Source: Xanthobacteraceae bacterium (GTDB lineage: Bacteria > Pseudomonadota > Alphaproteobacteria > Rhizobiales > Xanthobacteraceae). Taken from it: DNA of 64,000 nt. A program made the position numbers and the translations under genes. The stretch lies in NCBI GenBank assembly GCA_022844205.1, contig JALHMF010000002.1, forward strand, positions 248,001-312,000, in the 5' to 3' direction. Under the pieces are notes generated by a model. It worked only from the letters and a program-made list of their open reading frames with translations, was not told the DNA's origin and ran no database searches. Positions 17,707 through 28,151 of the stretch are shown one piece after another. The number at the start of each line of letters is the position of its first letter. The first letter of the stretch is position 1.

Positions 17707-19461
17707 ATGAGCCGTGGAAATCCTCCCGAGCGGGTCCGGCTCGCGCTCACGGTCGTTCGGCATGGCTGGCGCCGTTTTCTCACCCGGCTCGCGTCAAATC
17801 CGAATTATCGCTGGCGCTTTCGCGTCAAGGTGCCTGAACGGCTCCTGATCGCGCCGCAAGATTTGCGAACCGGCGATCCGACTCTTGCGAGCGAATTCTA
17901 TGCCGGCCGCTTTGCTTTTTGCGGCAAGGTGCTGATGACCGAGGGCCACTCGCCGTTCGAGCTTGCGGCTCCATCGCGCGAATGGAGCGATGCGTTTCTT
18001 TCGTTCAGCTGGCTTCGCCATCTCCGTTCGGCCGGGACTTCCATCGCGAAGGTCAATGCGCGCGCACTCGTCGCCGACTGGATCACGCTGCAAGGCACCT
18101 ACCATCCGGTCGGGTGGCAGCCCGAGATCGTCGCGCGCCGCGTCATCTGCTGGCTGACGCAGGCACCGCTCATTCTCGAAGGCGCGGATCATCTATTTTA
18201 CCGGAAATTTCTCCGCAGCCTTACAAGACAGGTGCGTTTCCTGCGCGCCTGCTATCCCGATATACGCGACGGCTATCCGCGGTTGCTCACGGCGATTGCG
18301 CTGTGCTTTGCGGGGCTTTGCGTTTCCGGCGAACAGCGGCTTTTGAAATTCGCGTCCCGCAAACTGGAAGAAGAACTCAACCGGCAAGTCCTGCCCGACG
18401 GCGGGCATATCAGCCGCAATCCGGCGGCACTCATCGAAATCCTGATCGACCTTTTGCCGCTGCGGCAATCTTTTGAGGCCAGAAGCGTCCCGCCCCCGCC
18501 GGCTCTCTTGAACGCGATCGACCGCATGATGCCGATGCTGCGCTTCTTCCGGCACGGCGACGGCGCGTTTGCACTGTTCAACGGCATGGGCGCCACACCG
18601 GGCGACATGCTCGCCACGGTTCTCGCCTACGACGACGCGCGCGGCTCGCCGGTCGCGAATGCCGCCCATTCCGGTTACCAGCGGATGGAAGCCGGCTCTT
18701 GCCTCGTGATTGCGGATACCGGAAGGCCGCCGATGATGTCGGTATCGCAGGAGGCGCACGCCGGATGTCTCTCTTTTGAACTTTCACACGCGCGCAACCG
18801 CATCGTCATCAACTGCGGCATGCCAACCATGAATCGCGACACCTGGCGGCAGGCCGCACGCGCCACTGCCGCGCACTCGACCGTCACCTTTAATAACGAG
18901 TCTTCCTGCCGGTTCCTCGCCAGCGACGCTTACAAGAAGCTCCTCGGTGCTCCGGTGATCGACGGGCCGAAAGACGTAAAGGTAGTTCGCGGCGACCGCG
19001 ATGGCTCCATTGTAGTGCGCGCGAGCCACGACGGTTACGGCCCGCGCTATTCCGTCGTTCATCAGCGCTCCTGGCGGCTTGCGCAGGACGGCACCCGCTT
19101 GGATGGAGAAGATGTGTTTTTTGCGCCGGATGGCGGCGACATCCCCAAGAAAGCGAAGGACGCATTCGCCATCCGCTTCCACCTGCATCCGAACGTCAAG
19201 GCGAGCCGCCGCACCGATGGTGAAAGCGTGCTGCTCGCCCTGCCCGGCAGCGAAAGCTGGTTGTTTAATGCGCCGGGCGCCGTAGTCGAACTGGAGGAAA
19301 GCGTTTTTCTCCCGGCAACCGACGGGCCTCGGCGCTCGGAGCAAATTGTGATCTCCGGCCAGGCCCGTGGAATGCCGCGGGTCGTATGGTCTTTCGTGCG
19401 CGCCTCGAAGGCCGCACGCGAACGCGGGGAAAACAGCAGCGTGCCGGAATTGCCGCTTTGA
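17707..19461 (+). CDS. Heparinase II/III family protein
   Basis: This 584-residue protein has an N-terminal alpha/alpha-toroid part and a C-terminal beta-rich Heparinase_II_III domain (about 330-560). ELSHARNRIVINCG and TAAHSTVTFNNESS are characteristic segments. The family includes polysaccharide lyases, but many rhizobial members sit, as here, between rsmB and purH with no known substrate; a role on an envelope or exopolysaccharide glycan is conjecture. No signal peptide is evident. ATG 17707 follows AATAAGG. Confidence 0.85.
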   Translation: MSRGNPPERVRLALTVVRHGWRRFLTRLASNPNYRWRFRVKVPERLLIAPQDLRTGDPTLASEFYAGRFAFCGKVLMTEGHSPFELAAPSREWSDAFLSFSWLRHLRSAGTSIAKVNARALVADWITLQGTYHPVGWQPEIVARRVICWLTQAPLILEGADHLFYRKFLRSLTRQVRFLRACYPDIRDGYPRLLTAIALCFAGLCVSGEQRLLKFASRKLEEELNRQVLPDGGHISRNPAALIEILIDLLPLRQSFEARSVPPPPALLNAIDRMMPMLRFFRHGDGAFALFNGMGATPGDMLATVLAYDDARGSPVANAAHSGYQRMEAGSCLVIADTGRPPMMSVSQEAHAGCLSFELSHARNRIVINCGMPTMNRDTWRQAARATAAHSTVTFNNESSCRFLASDAYKKLLGAPVIDGPKDVKVVRGDRDGSIVVRASHDGYGPRYSVVHQRSWRLAQDGTRLDGEDVFFAPDGGDIPKKAKDAFAIRFHLHPNVKASRRTDGESVLLALPGSESWLFNAPGAVVELEESVFLPATDGPRRSEQIVISGQARGMPRVVWSFVRASKAARERGENSSVPELPL

Positions 19462-19524
19462 CCTTGGTCCGGTATCTCTTTGTTCTGAGGCCGCGCTGCC
19501 GCGACGGTCCGTTTGAGCCGACGA

Positions 19525-21111
19525 ATGTCACGCATCCGCCCTGTCCGACGCGCCCTCATTTCCGTTTCCGACAAGAGCGGACTGATCGGATTCGCGCGCG
19601 CGCTTGCAGCGCAGGACGTTGCACTCGTCTCGACCGGCGGAACGAGCCGTGCGCTGTCCGAAGCGGGCCTGAAAGTAACGGACGTTTCCGAGGTAACCGG
19701 TTTCCCGGAAATGATGGACGGCCGCGTAAAGACATTGCATCCGCACGTGCATGGCGGCCTGCTCGCGGTGCGCGACGACGAGAGCCATATCGATGCGATG
19801 ACGAAGCACGGAATCGAGCCGATCGATCTGCTCGTCGTGAATCTCTATCCGTTCGAGGAGACGCTCGCGAAAGGCGGCACGCTTGAGGAATGCATTGAGA
19901 ACATTGACATCGGTGGACCGGCCCTGATCCGCGCCGCTTCCAAGAACCACGGTGATGTCGCGGTCGTGGTCGATCCTTCCGATTATGAGCAGGTGCTAGC
20001 AGAAATCACCGCGCACAAGGGTACGACGCTCGCGTTGCGCCGGCTGCTGGCAGCCAAGGCATTTTCACGCACGGCGACCTACGACGCAGCGATCGCCAAC
20101 TGGTTCGCCGAGCAGACCAACACCGACGCGCCGCAGTGGCGCGCGTTCGGCGGACGTCTGGCGGAGCGCCTGCGCTACGGCGAGAATCCGCATCAGACCG
20201 CCGCGTTCTACACGTCTTCTGATAAACGCATCGGCGTTGCGACCGCGCGTCAGGTTCAGGGCAAGGAGCTTTCCTACAACAACCTCGCTGATACTGACGC
20301 CGCTTTCGAGTGCGTTGCCGAATTTGAACAGAAACGCAGCGCTGCTGTTGTCATTGTGAAGCACGCCAATCCCTGCGGCGTGGCCGAAGGAAAGAACCTC
20401 GCCGACGCCTATCGCAAGGCGCTGGCCTGCGACCCGGTATCCGCCTTCGGCGGGATTGTTGCGATGAACCGCACACTCGATGCGGAGGCCGCAAAAGCGA
20501 TCGTGGAAATCTTCACCGAGGTGATCGTCGCCCCCGACGCAAACGAAGAGGCGATCTCCATTGTCGCCGCAAAGAAAAATCTTCGTTTATTGCTGACGGG
20601 AGGACTGCCCGATCCACGCGCGGCCGGCCTGACGTTCCGCTCCGTTGCGGGCGGCATGCTGGTGCAATCGCGCGACAACGCCGTCGTGGACGGGCTTGAA
20701 TTGAAGGCCGTGAGCAAGCGCAAGCCGACCGTGGAAGAATTGTCTGATTTGAAATTTGCGTTCCGCGTCGCGAAGCACGTCAAGTCGAATGCGATTGTCT
20801 ATGCCAGGGACGGCGCCACGGTAGGCATCGGCGCGGGCCAGATGAGCCGCATCGATTCCGCCCGTATCGCTGCTTCAAAGGCGATGGATGCCGCGAAGGC
20901 CTCCGGCCGTGCCGAGCCGCTCACCAAGGGCTGCGTCGTTGCGTCCGACGCATTTTTTCCCTTTGCCGACGGACTGCTCGCCGCGATCGACGCGGGTGCC
21001 ACCGCCGTGATCCAGCCTGGCGGATCAATGCGTGATGACGAAGTGATCGCGGCGGCGAACGAAAAGAATATCGCGATGGTCTTTACCGGCGTCCGCCACT
21101 TCCGGCATTAG
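19525..21111 (+). CDS. purH: Bifunctional AICAR transformylase/IMP cyclohydrolase
   Basis: This 528-residue PurH performs the last two steps of purine synthesis, AICAR to FAICAR to IMP. The N-terminal cyclohydrolase domain shows [17 protein letters not shown] and [11 protein letters not shown]. The transformylase domain shows LRYGENPHQ, the catalytic KHANPCG, and AGQMSRIDS near the end. ATG 19525 ([13 protein letters not shown]) gives the usual length; an in-frame TTG four codons upstream is less likely. A palindromic repeat follows the stop. Confidence 0.97.
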   Translation: MSRIRPVRRALISVSDKSGLIGFARALAAQDVALVSTGGTSRALSEAGLKVTDVSEVTGFPEMMDGRVKTLHPHVHGGLLAVRDDESHIDAMTKHGIEPIDLLVVNLYPFEETLAKGGTLEECIENIDIGGPALIRAASKNHGDVAVVVDPSDYEQVLAEITAHKGTTLALRRLLAAKAFSRTATYDAAIANWFAEQTNTDAPQWRAFGGRLAERLRYGENPHQTAAFYTSSDKRIGVATARQVQGKELSYNNLADTDAAFECVAEFEQKRSAAVVIVKHANPCGVAEGKNLADAYRKALACDPVSAFGGIVAMNRTLDAEAAKAIVEIFTEVIVAPDANEEAISIVAAKKNLRLLLTGGLPDPRAAGLTFRSVAGGMLVQSRDNAVVDGLELKAVSKRKPTVEELSDLKFAFRVAKHVKSNAIVYARDGATVGIGAGQMSRIDSARIAASKAMDAAKASGRAEPLTKGCVVASDAFFPFADGLLAAIDAGATAVIQPGGSMRDDEVIAAANEKNIAMVFTGVRHFRH

Positions 21112-21118
21112 CTGGTTT

Positions 21119-21168
21119 GAGCATGACCCGTTCCGAAAACCGGCTCCCACTTTTGGGGAGTCATGCTC
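21119..21168. repeat. Rhizobial intergenic palindromic repeat (GAGCATGAC...GTCATGCTC)
   Basis: This 50-base element has 9-bp perfect terminal inverted repeats (21119-21127 and 21160-21168) and an interior containing TTCCGAAAACCGGCTCCCAC. Similar GAGCATGA-bounded palindromes are abundant between genes in Bradyrhizobium-type genomes. It lies between the convergent purH and MFS genes, and the MFS stop codon is inside its right arm. There is no T run, so it is not a classical terminator. Confidence 0.75.
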
Positions 21169-22564
21169 TAACGTTCACCTTCGTCAGCAGCCAGCCGCCG
21201 GCGAGGAAGAACACCACCAGCACCGAGATGCCCGCGCGCTGGCTGGCCGTAACCGCCGTCACCGCTGCCACCATGAAAGGGCCGATGAACGAGGTCACTT
21301 TCGCGCTCAGCGCGAACAGCCCGAAGAATTGCGTAACACGATCCTTGGGCACGAGATACACAAGCAGCGTGCGTGACGCGGCCTGCAGAGGCCCCACGAC
21401 AAGCCCGATCAGCAGACCGACCGCGACATAGGCTTTTTCCGCCGCGGATCCATAAATGCCACGCCCGTCCACCGGCGGCATGACTTCGAACACAAAACCG
21501 ATCCGGTCGCGCGTGATTGAAAGAATCGCAACGGACGCAAAGATCAGCAGACCAAGACCCGCGAGAATGATCGCCTTCGATCCGAAGCGGTCGTCGAGCT
21601 TGCCGCCTGTATAAGCGCCGATCGTTCCCGTTATCGTGAGCAGGATTCCGAAAATGCCGAGTTCGATGGCGCTCCATCCGAACGTGCCGGCGGCGTAGAT
21701 GCCGCCGAACGCAAACAGCGCGACGAGACCATCGGCGTAGATCATGTTGGCGATCAGAAAAAGCAGGACGTTTCGGTAGCGCGGAAGATGATGAACCGTC
21801 TCCCACAAGGTACGCAGACCGCGCTCGACCGCGGCCTTCAGAGGAAGTTTCATGCGTTCATCCGGCGTGAACAGAAAAAGCGGCAGCGCGAAAATCACAA
21901 ACCAGATCGCGCTCAGCGGGCCGGAGATGCGGTCGCCTTCACGAGCCGCTGCGTCGAGGCCGAACAGCGGCGTAAATCCGAGCAGCGTCTTGCCGGTCTG
22001 CGGGCTCGCCGCGATGAAGCCCAGCATGAGGACAAGGCTGACAAGGCCGCCAAGATAGCCCGTTGCCCAGCCGGTGCCGGAAAGCCAGCCCATGCGGCGC
22101 CGCGGCACGAGTGTCGGCATCATGGAATTCACGAATACGGAGGCGCACTGCGCGCCGACCGCGCCGATGGCAAAGCCCGCAAGCACGATGAAGACCGTAC
22201 TCTGGTCACCGGGCTTGCCCAGCCACAGCAGGCTCGAGCCGATCACGATCAGCACGCCGAAAAATGCAATCCAAGGCTTGCGCCGTCCCGATGCATCCGC
22301 AATTGCGCCGAGTACCGGCGCCATGATTGCGATCACGAACCCGGCCGCACTCGAAGCAAAGCCCCACAGCACCTGTCCTTCCGCCGGGTTGCTTGCGATG
22401 CTCGCCGCAAAGTAAGGCGCGTACACGAAAGTCGTGATCAGCGTGAAGTAGGGCTGCAAAGCCCATTCGAACATCACCCAACCGAAAATCGCTTTGGAAG
22501 AAGCCGATTTCTGCGTCGCCTTGACCGCGCCCTTGCCGCGCGCGGCGGAGTTCGTTCGTGCCAT
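21161..22564 (-). CDS. MFS transporter, UMF1/Atg22-like family
   Basis: This 467-residue membrane protein has about 12 hydrophobic spans. Segments characteristic of the UMF1/Atg22-like group are FEWALQPYFTLITTFVYAPYF at the N-terminus, PVLGAIADASGRRKPW (the MFS A-motif) and a long central loop. Atg22 exports amino acids from fungal vacuoles; the substrate here is unknown. Its final codons and TGA lie within the palindromic repeat. It follows the glutamate dehydrogenase gene by 16 bases, so the two are probably one operon. Confidence 0.88.
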   Translation of the reverse strand: MARTNSAARGKGAVKATQKSASSKAIFGWVMFEWALQPYFTLITTFVYAPYFAASIASNPAEGQVLWGFASSAAGFVIAIMAPVLGAIADASGRRKPWIAFFGVLIVIGSSLLWLGKPGDQSTVFIVLAGFAIGAVGAQCASVFVNSMMPTLVPRRRMGWLSGTGWATGYLGGLVSLVLMLGFIAASPQTGKTLLGFTPLFGLDAAAREGDRISGPLSAIWFVIFALPLFLFTPDERMKLPLKAAVERGLRTLWETVHHLPRYRNVLLFLIANMIYADGLVALFAFGGIYAAGTFGWSAIELGIFGILLTITGTIGAYTGGKLDDRFGSKAIILAGLGLLIFASVAILSITRDRIGFVFEVMPPVDGRGIYGSAAEKAYVAVGLLIGLVVGPLQAASRTLLVYLVPKDRVTQFFGLFALSAKVTSFIGPFMVAAVTAVTASQRAGISVLVVFFLAGGWLLTKVNVRA

Positions 22565-22580
22565 GGATATTCCGATGAAT

Positions 22581-25500
22581 TCAGCGCCCGGCGAGATCGT
22601 CGAGCAAACTTACAGCGACTGCGAGTTTGGACAAGGTCAATCCTGAAGCTGCGATTTCCCGCATGCCGCTGCGAACGCGCTCCACATCCTCGCGATTCTG
22701 TTCGACCCACTTGTCCGTAACACTTTCATCGCCCGCTTCAGCCTCCAAAACCTGGATGGTGATACTGCGAAGCGCCGAAGCGATTTCGCTCACGGCATGG
22801 TCGAGCGCCAAGCGGTCGAAATGATCTTCGGTTTCGAGTTCTTTCGCCTGTTCGATCAGCCGGTCGATTTCGAACATGGCGCTTATGCTGAAATAGACAA
22901 GCGTTACATCCTGCAGCGGCTTGCCGGTTTCGCCGGAAACGAGCACCGCATCCGGCGCCGCAGCCAGCAGCGGCAGGTTTGCAATCTTGCGGGCGAACGG
23001 CTCCGGCACTTTTGCAGCAAGAAGTACGGCCGCGCGCTTGTCACGCAAGATTTTCTGCTCAGCCGACAGAATCTTGTCGAGCAGCATTTCCAGCGCCTCG
23101 ATCCCGGTCTGGAATCGGCTTACCGCCTTTTCAAGCCCTGACTTCAAATCCGCCCGCCGCAAGAACCATGAGACACGGTCGAGCAGCAAATCCTGCACGG
23201 CCGAGTAAAGTGCGAGCTGCGTTTCGCCCGCAACCTTGCCATCGAGCGCATCAATCTCGCCGTTGAGCGCCGTCATGCCGAATGCATCACGCACAGCCAC
23301 AAAGGCTTTGGAGATATCAGGCGCGCTCTTGCCGGTACGGTCCATCATGCGGACAACGAACGACGGGCCACCACGATTGATGATCGAGTTCGCAAGCATC
23401 GTCGCGATGATCTCGCGCCGCAGGCGATGTACCGCCAGTGCCTCGGGAAAACGATGCGAGACGACTTTCGGAAAGTAGCGGACAAGCTCGCGCGCGAGAT
23501 AGGGATCGTCCGGCACATCTGAAGCGAGCAAATCGTCGTAGAGCGTGATTTTGGCGTAGGCGAGCGTGACGGCGAGTTCAGGGCGCCTCAGTCCCTCCCC
23601 GCGCATTTGGCGTTCTGCGATTTCGCCATCCGAAGGCAGGAACTCCACCGCGCGATCAAGCAACTCGCGCGCCTCAAGCGTCTGAATCAGGCGCTTTTCA
23701 AAACCAAGGTCTTCGCCGGCTCGCCGCTGCGCCAGCGAAAGCGCGAGAGTCTGGAGATAATTATTGCGCAGCACGAGAAGGCCTACATCTTGCGTCATCT
23801 CCGCAAGCAGTTTGTTGCGATCCGGGAGGCTGAGTTTTTTCTCACGCACCGGAATGCCGAGCGCGATTTTCAGGTTCACTTCAAGGTCCGAAGAGTTGAC
23901 GCCGGCGGAATTGTCGATCGCGTCGGTATTCAGCCGCACGCCGGCCCGCGCCGCCTCGATGCGCCCGAATTGCGTCATGCCGAGATTGGCGCCCTCGCCG
24001 ATCACCTTGCAGCGTAGCTCGTTGGCCGCGATACGGATATGATCGTTCGCGCGGTCCCCGGCTTTCTCATCGGTTTCGAACGAAGCACGGACATACGTGC
24101 CGATCCCGCCAAACCAGAGAAGATCGGCCGGCATTCTCAGGATCGCCTGCATCACCTCGGCGGGTGCTGCATCGGCTGTCTCGATTCCCAGAAGCGCGCG
24201 CATCTCAGCCGATAGTGGAATCTTCTTCAGGTTGCGCGGAAACACGCCGCCGCCTTTCGAAATCAGCGACCTGTCGTAATCCTGCCAGCTCGAGCGCGGC
24301 AGCGCGAACATGCGCTCTCGCTCCTTAAACGATTTTTCGGGATCGGGTGACGGGTCGATGAAAATATCCCGGTGATCGAAAGCCGCAACAAGCTTGATCG
24401 TCTTCTCCAGCAGCATACCGTTGCCGAACACGTCGCCGGACATGTCGCCGACACCGGTGACCGTGAACGGCGTCGTGCGGATGTCGACATCCATCTCGCG
24501 AAAATGCCGCTTCACCGCTTCCCACCCGCCGCGCGCGGTGATGCCCATTTTCTTGTGGTCGTAGCCGACCGACCCACCGCTCGCAAAGGCGTCGCCCAGC
24601 CAGAAGCCGCGGCGGATCGCGATGCTGTTGGCGAGATCGGAGAAAGTCGCGGTGCCCTTGTCGGCGGCGACAACAAGATAGGGATCGTCCGCATCGTGGC
24701 GCACGATGTTATCCGGCGGCTCGATTCCGTTCGGCCCGATGTTGTCTGTCAGCTCCAGCAGGCTTGATACGAAAATCTCGTAGCAGGCCGTGCCTTCTGC
24801 CATCACTTCTTCCCGCGTACCGCCTGCGGGCATCCGTTTCGGCACAAAGCCGCCCTTCGCACCCACCGGCACGATCACGGCGTTCTTCACTTGTTGCGCC
24901 TTCACAAGGCCGAGCACTTCCGTGCGGAAATCCTGCGGCCGGTCCGACCAGCGCAAACCGCCGCGTGCGACTTTGCCAAAACGCAAATGAACGCCCTCGA
25001 CCCGCGGCGAATACACAAAGATTTCAAAGAGCGGCTTCGGCGCGGGCAGGTCCTGGATTTTACGGCTCTCGAACTTGACCGTGATCGTCTGCCGCGGCTG
25101 CCCATCTTCCCCGATCTGGTAGAAATTCGTCCGCACCGCCGCCTGTACAAGATTCATAAAGCGCCGGAGGATACGGTCTTCATCGAGGCTCTGCACGTCT
25201 TCCAGCTCGGCCTCGATCTCGGCGGCGATTTCGTTCACCTTCACACCGCGTTCATGCGGCGAGATCGCAAGTCGCGGATCGAAGCGAGTCTCAAACATGC
25301 CGACGATTTTCTTCGCAATACCCGCATGGAGACGCATCGTACTCCAGAGATAGTCCTGGCTGAACGGAACACGCACCTGCCGCAGATACCTCGACAGCAT
25401 TCGCAATAGCACCGCTTCGCGCCACGACAATCCGGCGGCGAGTACCAGCGCATTGTAGCCGTCGCTTTCCGCACGGCCATGCATGACGGCGATCAAGGCG

Positions 25501-27524
25501 GATTCCAGCCTGCCATCGAGCGCATCGAGATCGATTTCGCCTCCGCCTGCGCGCGTCAGCGTCGTGTCGTGCAGCCAGGCCCGCGAAGACGTTTCGTGCC
25601 GCGGCTCGATCGTATAGGTGCGCTCATTGATGACGTTGAAGCCCATATGTTCGAGTACGGGCACGCGCTCGGAAAGCGGAATCGGCCTGCCGCAGCTCCA
25701 GACTTTCAGGTTGATACAATCAGTGCCCGAGCTTTCCCGCCGGTAGAAGTCGATGGCGAGCCGGCGATCGTTTTTCAGCGATTCCAGAATCCGGATGTCC
25801 TTCACCGCCGCTTCGGGCGTAAACGATTCCCGATAAGCCGCCGAGAACGCCTCGCGATAATTGCGCTCAAGCTCGAAAGCCTTGCCGGATATGAATTCGG
25901 CCGAAAGTTTCGCCGCCAGTTCATCCGTCCAGTTGCGGACGATTTGCACGATTGCGGCTTCGAGGGCAGCGCGATCGATTTCCGGCGTCGGACCTTCATC
26001 ACGGCCGATGATGAAGTGGACGCGCGCGAGTGGACCATCGGGAAAGAACGGATAGAAAGCCGACACGCGCCCGTTGAAGGTTTCAGCAAGATAGGCGCCG
26101 ATCTGTTCGCGCGTCACGCTGTTGTATCGCTCGCGCGGAACGTAAACGAGCACCGAGACGAAGCGGTCGAACTTGTCCTTGCGCGAGAGCACCCGAACGC
26201 GCGGTCGCTCGTCGAGCTGCATGATCTCGATCGCAAAGCGATACAACTGCTCCTCGTCGATCTGGAACAGCTCGTCGCGCGGATAGGTCTCGATCACGTT
26301 CACCAGCGCCTTGCCGGAATGGCTCGAGGGATCGAGCCGGGCACGCTGCGAAACGTTTTCGATCTTGCGCCGCAGAAACGGGATTGAGCGCGCCGAGCGT
26401 GTGTAAGCAGTCGAGGTGAACAGTCCGACGATGCAAAGTTCGCCCGTCAGCCTGCCCGTCGCGTCGAAACGCTTGACGCCGATGTAATCCATGTAGGCGC
26501 GGCGATGCACCCGCGAGCGCACATTCGCCTTCGTGATGATAAGCTGCACCGGGCGGCGCAGGAATTCGCTGAGTTCGGGCGTCGTGGTTACTAGCCTGCC
26601 CCCGCGCCGCAGCACGCGCGTTTCCTTCCCGCGCAGAATTCCGCGCCCCGTCTCGAAAATCGGCTCCAGATTGTCGCCATCCTTTAACGCGTATTCGCGC
26701 GTGCCGAGGAAGAGGAAATTTTCACCGATCAGCCATTCAAGAAACTCGCGTGCCTCTTCGACTTCCTCTTTCGGCAGCGGAGACGGTAAAGAGACCAGTT
26801 CGCGGGTCGCCGCCTGCACGCGACCAAGCATTTCCTTCCAGTCGCGAACGCTCGCCTGTACATCCGACAGCGTTTTCTGGAGTGCGTCGCGAATTCCGGC
26901 GTGCTGCGTTTCGTCGATACGCTGCACATGCAAGTGAATGAAACTCTCGCGTATTCCTCCCTTGGCGGAAGCGAGACCGAGCCACGATTTCAGTTTTCCG
27001 TCATGACCGCGGTCCACCGCAAAGATCGGATGCGCGACCAGTTGCACGGCAAGCCCCTGTTCGGCGAGTTCACCCATCACCGAGTCGAGCAGGAACGGCA
27101 TGTCGTCGTTGGTAATGTCGATGACGGTCGTAGCGACAAGCGCCCTGTCCGGACCGACGGACGGCGGATTGTCCAGCCGGATTTTTGGCTGTCCGGGCGT
27201 CCGGTTCGTCAGATGCTTGAAAGCGCCGGCGGAAGCTGCGGCAAGTTCGGCTGCGCTATAGAGACGAAGATCTTCCGCTGCCGTTCCTGAATAAAGCGCT
27301 TCCACGAACCCGCGCGGCGCGCCCGCGGCTTCCGCAAGCATCGTCGCCTCGCGCAACAGCGGGCTTTGGGAGTCGTTCGAAGACAACAGATCGCCTTCCA
27401 TCGCAGCCTCGCGGCCAGCCGGCGGCGGCGAATCGGACCGGCCAGAGGCGCGGAGCATCGTCTCGCCGGGTGAACCTGTCGAGGGGCTCTTTTTGCGTCG
27501 TGTTGAAGAGCTGTTAGTTTTCAT
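22581..27524 (-). CDS. NAD-specific glutamate dehydrogenase, large (GDH180-type)
   Basis: This giant 1647-residue enzyme of the Bac_GDH family (as in Streptomyces, Pseudomonas GdhB and Caulobacter GdhZ) deaminates glutamate to 2-oxoglutarate with NAD. A long N-terminal regulatory region precedes the catalytic domain. The catalytic lysine segment is PVGAKGGFVPKRMP, and GVGDMSGDVFGNGM and GEGANLGMTQFGR lie in the nucleotide-binding part. The first 40 or so residues are low-complexity, and a later start (for example MEGDLLSS) is possible. It drives glutamate catabolism, the opposite direction from the glnK-amtB assimilation genes at 35-39 kb. Confidence 0.95.
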   Translation of the reverse strand: MKTNSSSTRRKKSPSTGSPGETMLRASGRSDSPPPAGREAAMEGDLLSSNDSQSPLLREATMLAEAAGAPRGFVEALYSGTAAEDLRLYSAAELAAASAGAFKHLTNRTPGQPKIRLDNPPSVGPDRALVATTVIDITNDDMPFLLDSVMGELAEQGLAVQLVAHPIFAVDRGHDGKLKSWLGLASAKGGIRESFIHLHVQRIDETQHAGIRDALQKTLSDVQASVRDWKEMLGRVQAATRELVSLPSPLPKEEVEEAREFLEWLIGENFLFLGTREYALKDGDNLEPIFETGRGILRGKETRVLRRGGRLVTTTPELSEFLRRPVQLIITKANVRSRVHRRAYMDYIGVKRFDATGRLTGELCIVGLFTSTAYTRSARSIPFLRRKIENVSQRARLDPSSHSGKALVNVIETYPRDELFQIDEEQLYRFAIEIMQLDERPRVRVLSRKDKFDRFVSVLVYVPRERYNSVTREQIGAYLAETFNGRVSAFYPFFPDGPLARVHFIIGRDEGPTPEIDRAALEAAIVQIVRNWTDELAAKLSAEFISGKAFELERNYREAFSAAYRESFTPEAAVKDIRILESLKNDRRLAIDFYRRESSGTDCINLKVWSCGRPIPLSERVPVLEHMGFNVINERTYTIEPRHETSSRAWLHDTTLTRAGGGEIDLDALDGRLESALIAVMHGRAESDGYNALVLAAGLSWREAVLLRMLSRYLRQVRVPFSQDYLWSTMRLHAGIAKKIVGMFETRFDPRLAISPHERGVKVNEIAAEIEAELEDVQSLDEDRILRRFMNLVQAAVRTNFYQIGEDGQPRQTITVKFESRKIQDLPAPKPLFEIFVYSPRVEGVHLRFGKVARGGLRWSDRPQDFRTEVLGLVKAQQVKNAVIVPVGAKGGFVPKRMPAGGTREEVMAEGTACYEIFVSSLLELTDNIGPNGIEPPDNIVRHDADDPYLVVAADKGTATFSDLANSIAIRRGFWLGDAFASGGSVGYDHKKMGITARGGWEAVKRHFREMDVDIRTTPFTVTGVGDMSGDVFGNGMLLEKTIKLVAAFDHRDIFIDPSPDPEKSFKERERMFALPRSSWQDYDRSLISKGGGVFPRNLKKIPLSAEMRALLGIETADAAPAEVMQAILRMPADLLWFGGIGTYVRASFETDEKAGDRANDHIRIAANELRCKVIGEGANLGMTQFGRIEAARAGVRLNTDAIDNSAGVNSSDLEVNLKIALGIPVREKKLSLPDRNKLLAEMTQDVGLLVLRNNYLQTLALSLAQRRAGEDLGFEKRLIQTLEARELLDRAVEFLPSDGEIAERQMRGEGLRRPELAVTLAYAKITLYDDLLASDVPDDPYLARELVRYFPKVVSHRFPEALAVHRLRREIIATMLANSIINRGGPSFVVRMMDRTGKSAPDISKAFVAVRDAFGMTALNGEIDALDGKVAGETQLALYSAVQDLLLDRVSWFLRRADLKSGLEKAVSRFQTGIEALEMLLDKILSAEQKILRDKRAAVLLAAKVPEPFARKIANLPLLAAAPDAVLVSGETGKPLQDVTLVYFSISAMFEIDRLIEQAKELETEDHFDRLALDHAVSEIASALRSITIQVLEAEAGDESVTDKWVEQNREDVERVRSGMREIAASGLTLSKLAVAVSLLDDLAGR

Positions 27525-27542
27525 GGATCAAGGGAGGGTACC

Positions 27543-28148
27543 GTGACGCACAAAACCGCTGGGACGCCAAAAAAACTAAACAGCAAAGATGAAAACGTGA
27601 TGGCGCTGCCGCTTTCTCCCGCGGCGCTCGACGCCGAGATGACGGCGTATTTCGCCAAATGCGAGGAAAAATTAAGCTTCATTCCCAACGTGCTAAAGGC
27701 CTATTCGTTCGATCTCGCAAAGTTGAAGGCGTTTGTCGCGATGTCGGACAATTTGATGCTGGCTCCTTCCGGCCTCAGCAAGCTCGAACGCGAGCTGATC
27801 GCGGTCGCCGTCTCCTGCGCCAACCATTGTCACTATTGCCTTGTCGCGCACGGTGCCGCAGTGCGGAAACTCTCCGGCGACAAAATGCTCGCCGAAACGA
27901 TGGTCGCGAACTACCGCGCGGCCGAACTGGATGGCCGCACCCGCGCGATGCTGGATTTTTCCTGGAGGCTCGCGGTCGAACCTTGGCTAATCGCGGAAGA
28001 AGATCGCAAAGCCCTGCGCGATGTCGGATTCAGCGAGCGCGACATCTGGGACATCGCCGCCGTTGCGGGATTCTTTTCGATGTCGAACCGCATCGCGAGC
28101 GCGGTCGAGATGAAACCGAACGCCGAATATTACGATATGGGACGCTAA
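27543..28148 (+). CDS. Peroxidase-related enzyme (AhpD/carboxymuconolactone decarboxylase-like)
   Basis: This 201-residue AhpD-fold protein has the redox motif CHYCLVAH (Cys96/Cys99, His103), with a further Cys at 92 and an upstream glutamate in LERELIAVAV as in AhpD. It matches the family called uncharacterised peroxidase-related enzymes (SFIPNVLKAYS near the start). It probably reduces peroxides using a thiol or dihydrolipoyl partner. The GTG at 27543 has a strong GGGAGGG ribosome site; ATG 27600 is a possible shorter start. It diverges from the GDH gene with only 18 bases between. Confidence 0.88.
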   Translation: MTHKTAGTPKKLNSKDENVMALPLSPAALDAEMTAYFAKCEEKLSFIPNVLKAYSFDLAKLKAFVAMSDNLMLAPSGLSKLERELIAVAVSCANHCHYCLVAHGAAVRKLSGDKMLAETMVANYRAAELDGRTRAMLDFSWRLAVEPWLIAEEDRKALRDVGFSERDIWDIAAVAGFFSMSNRIASAVEMKPNAEYYDMGR

Positions 28149-28151
28149 GCA

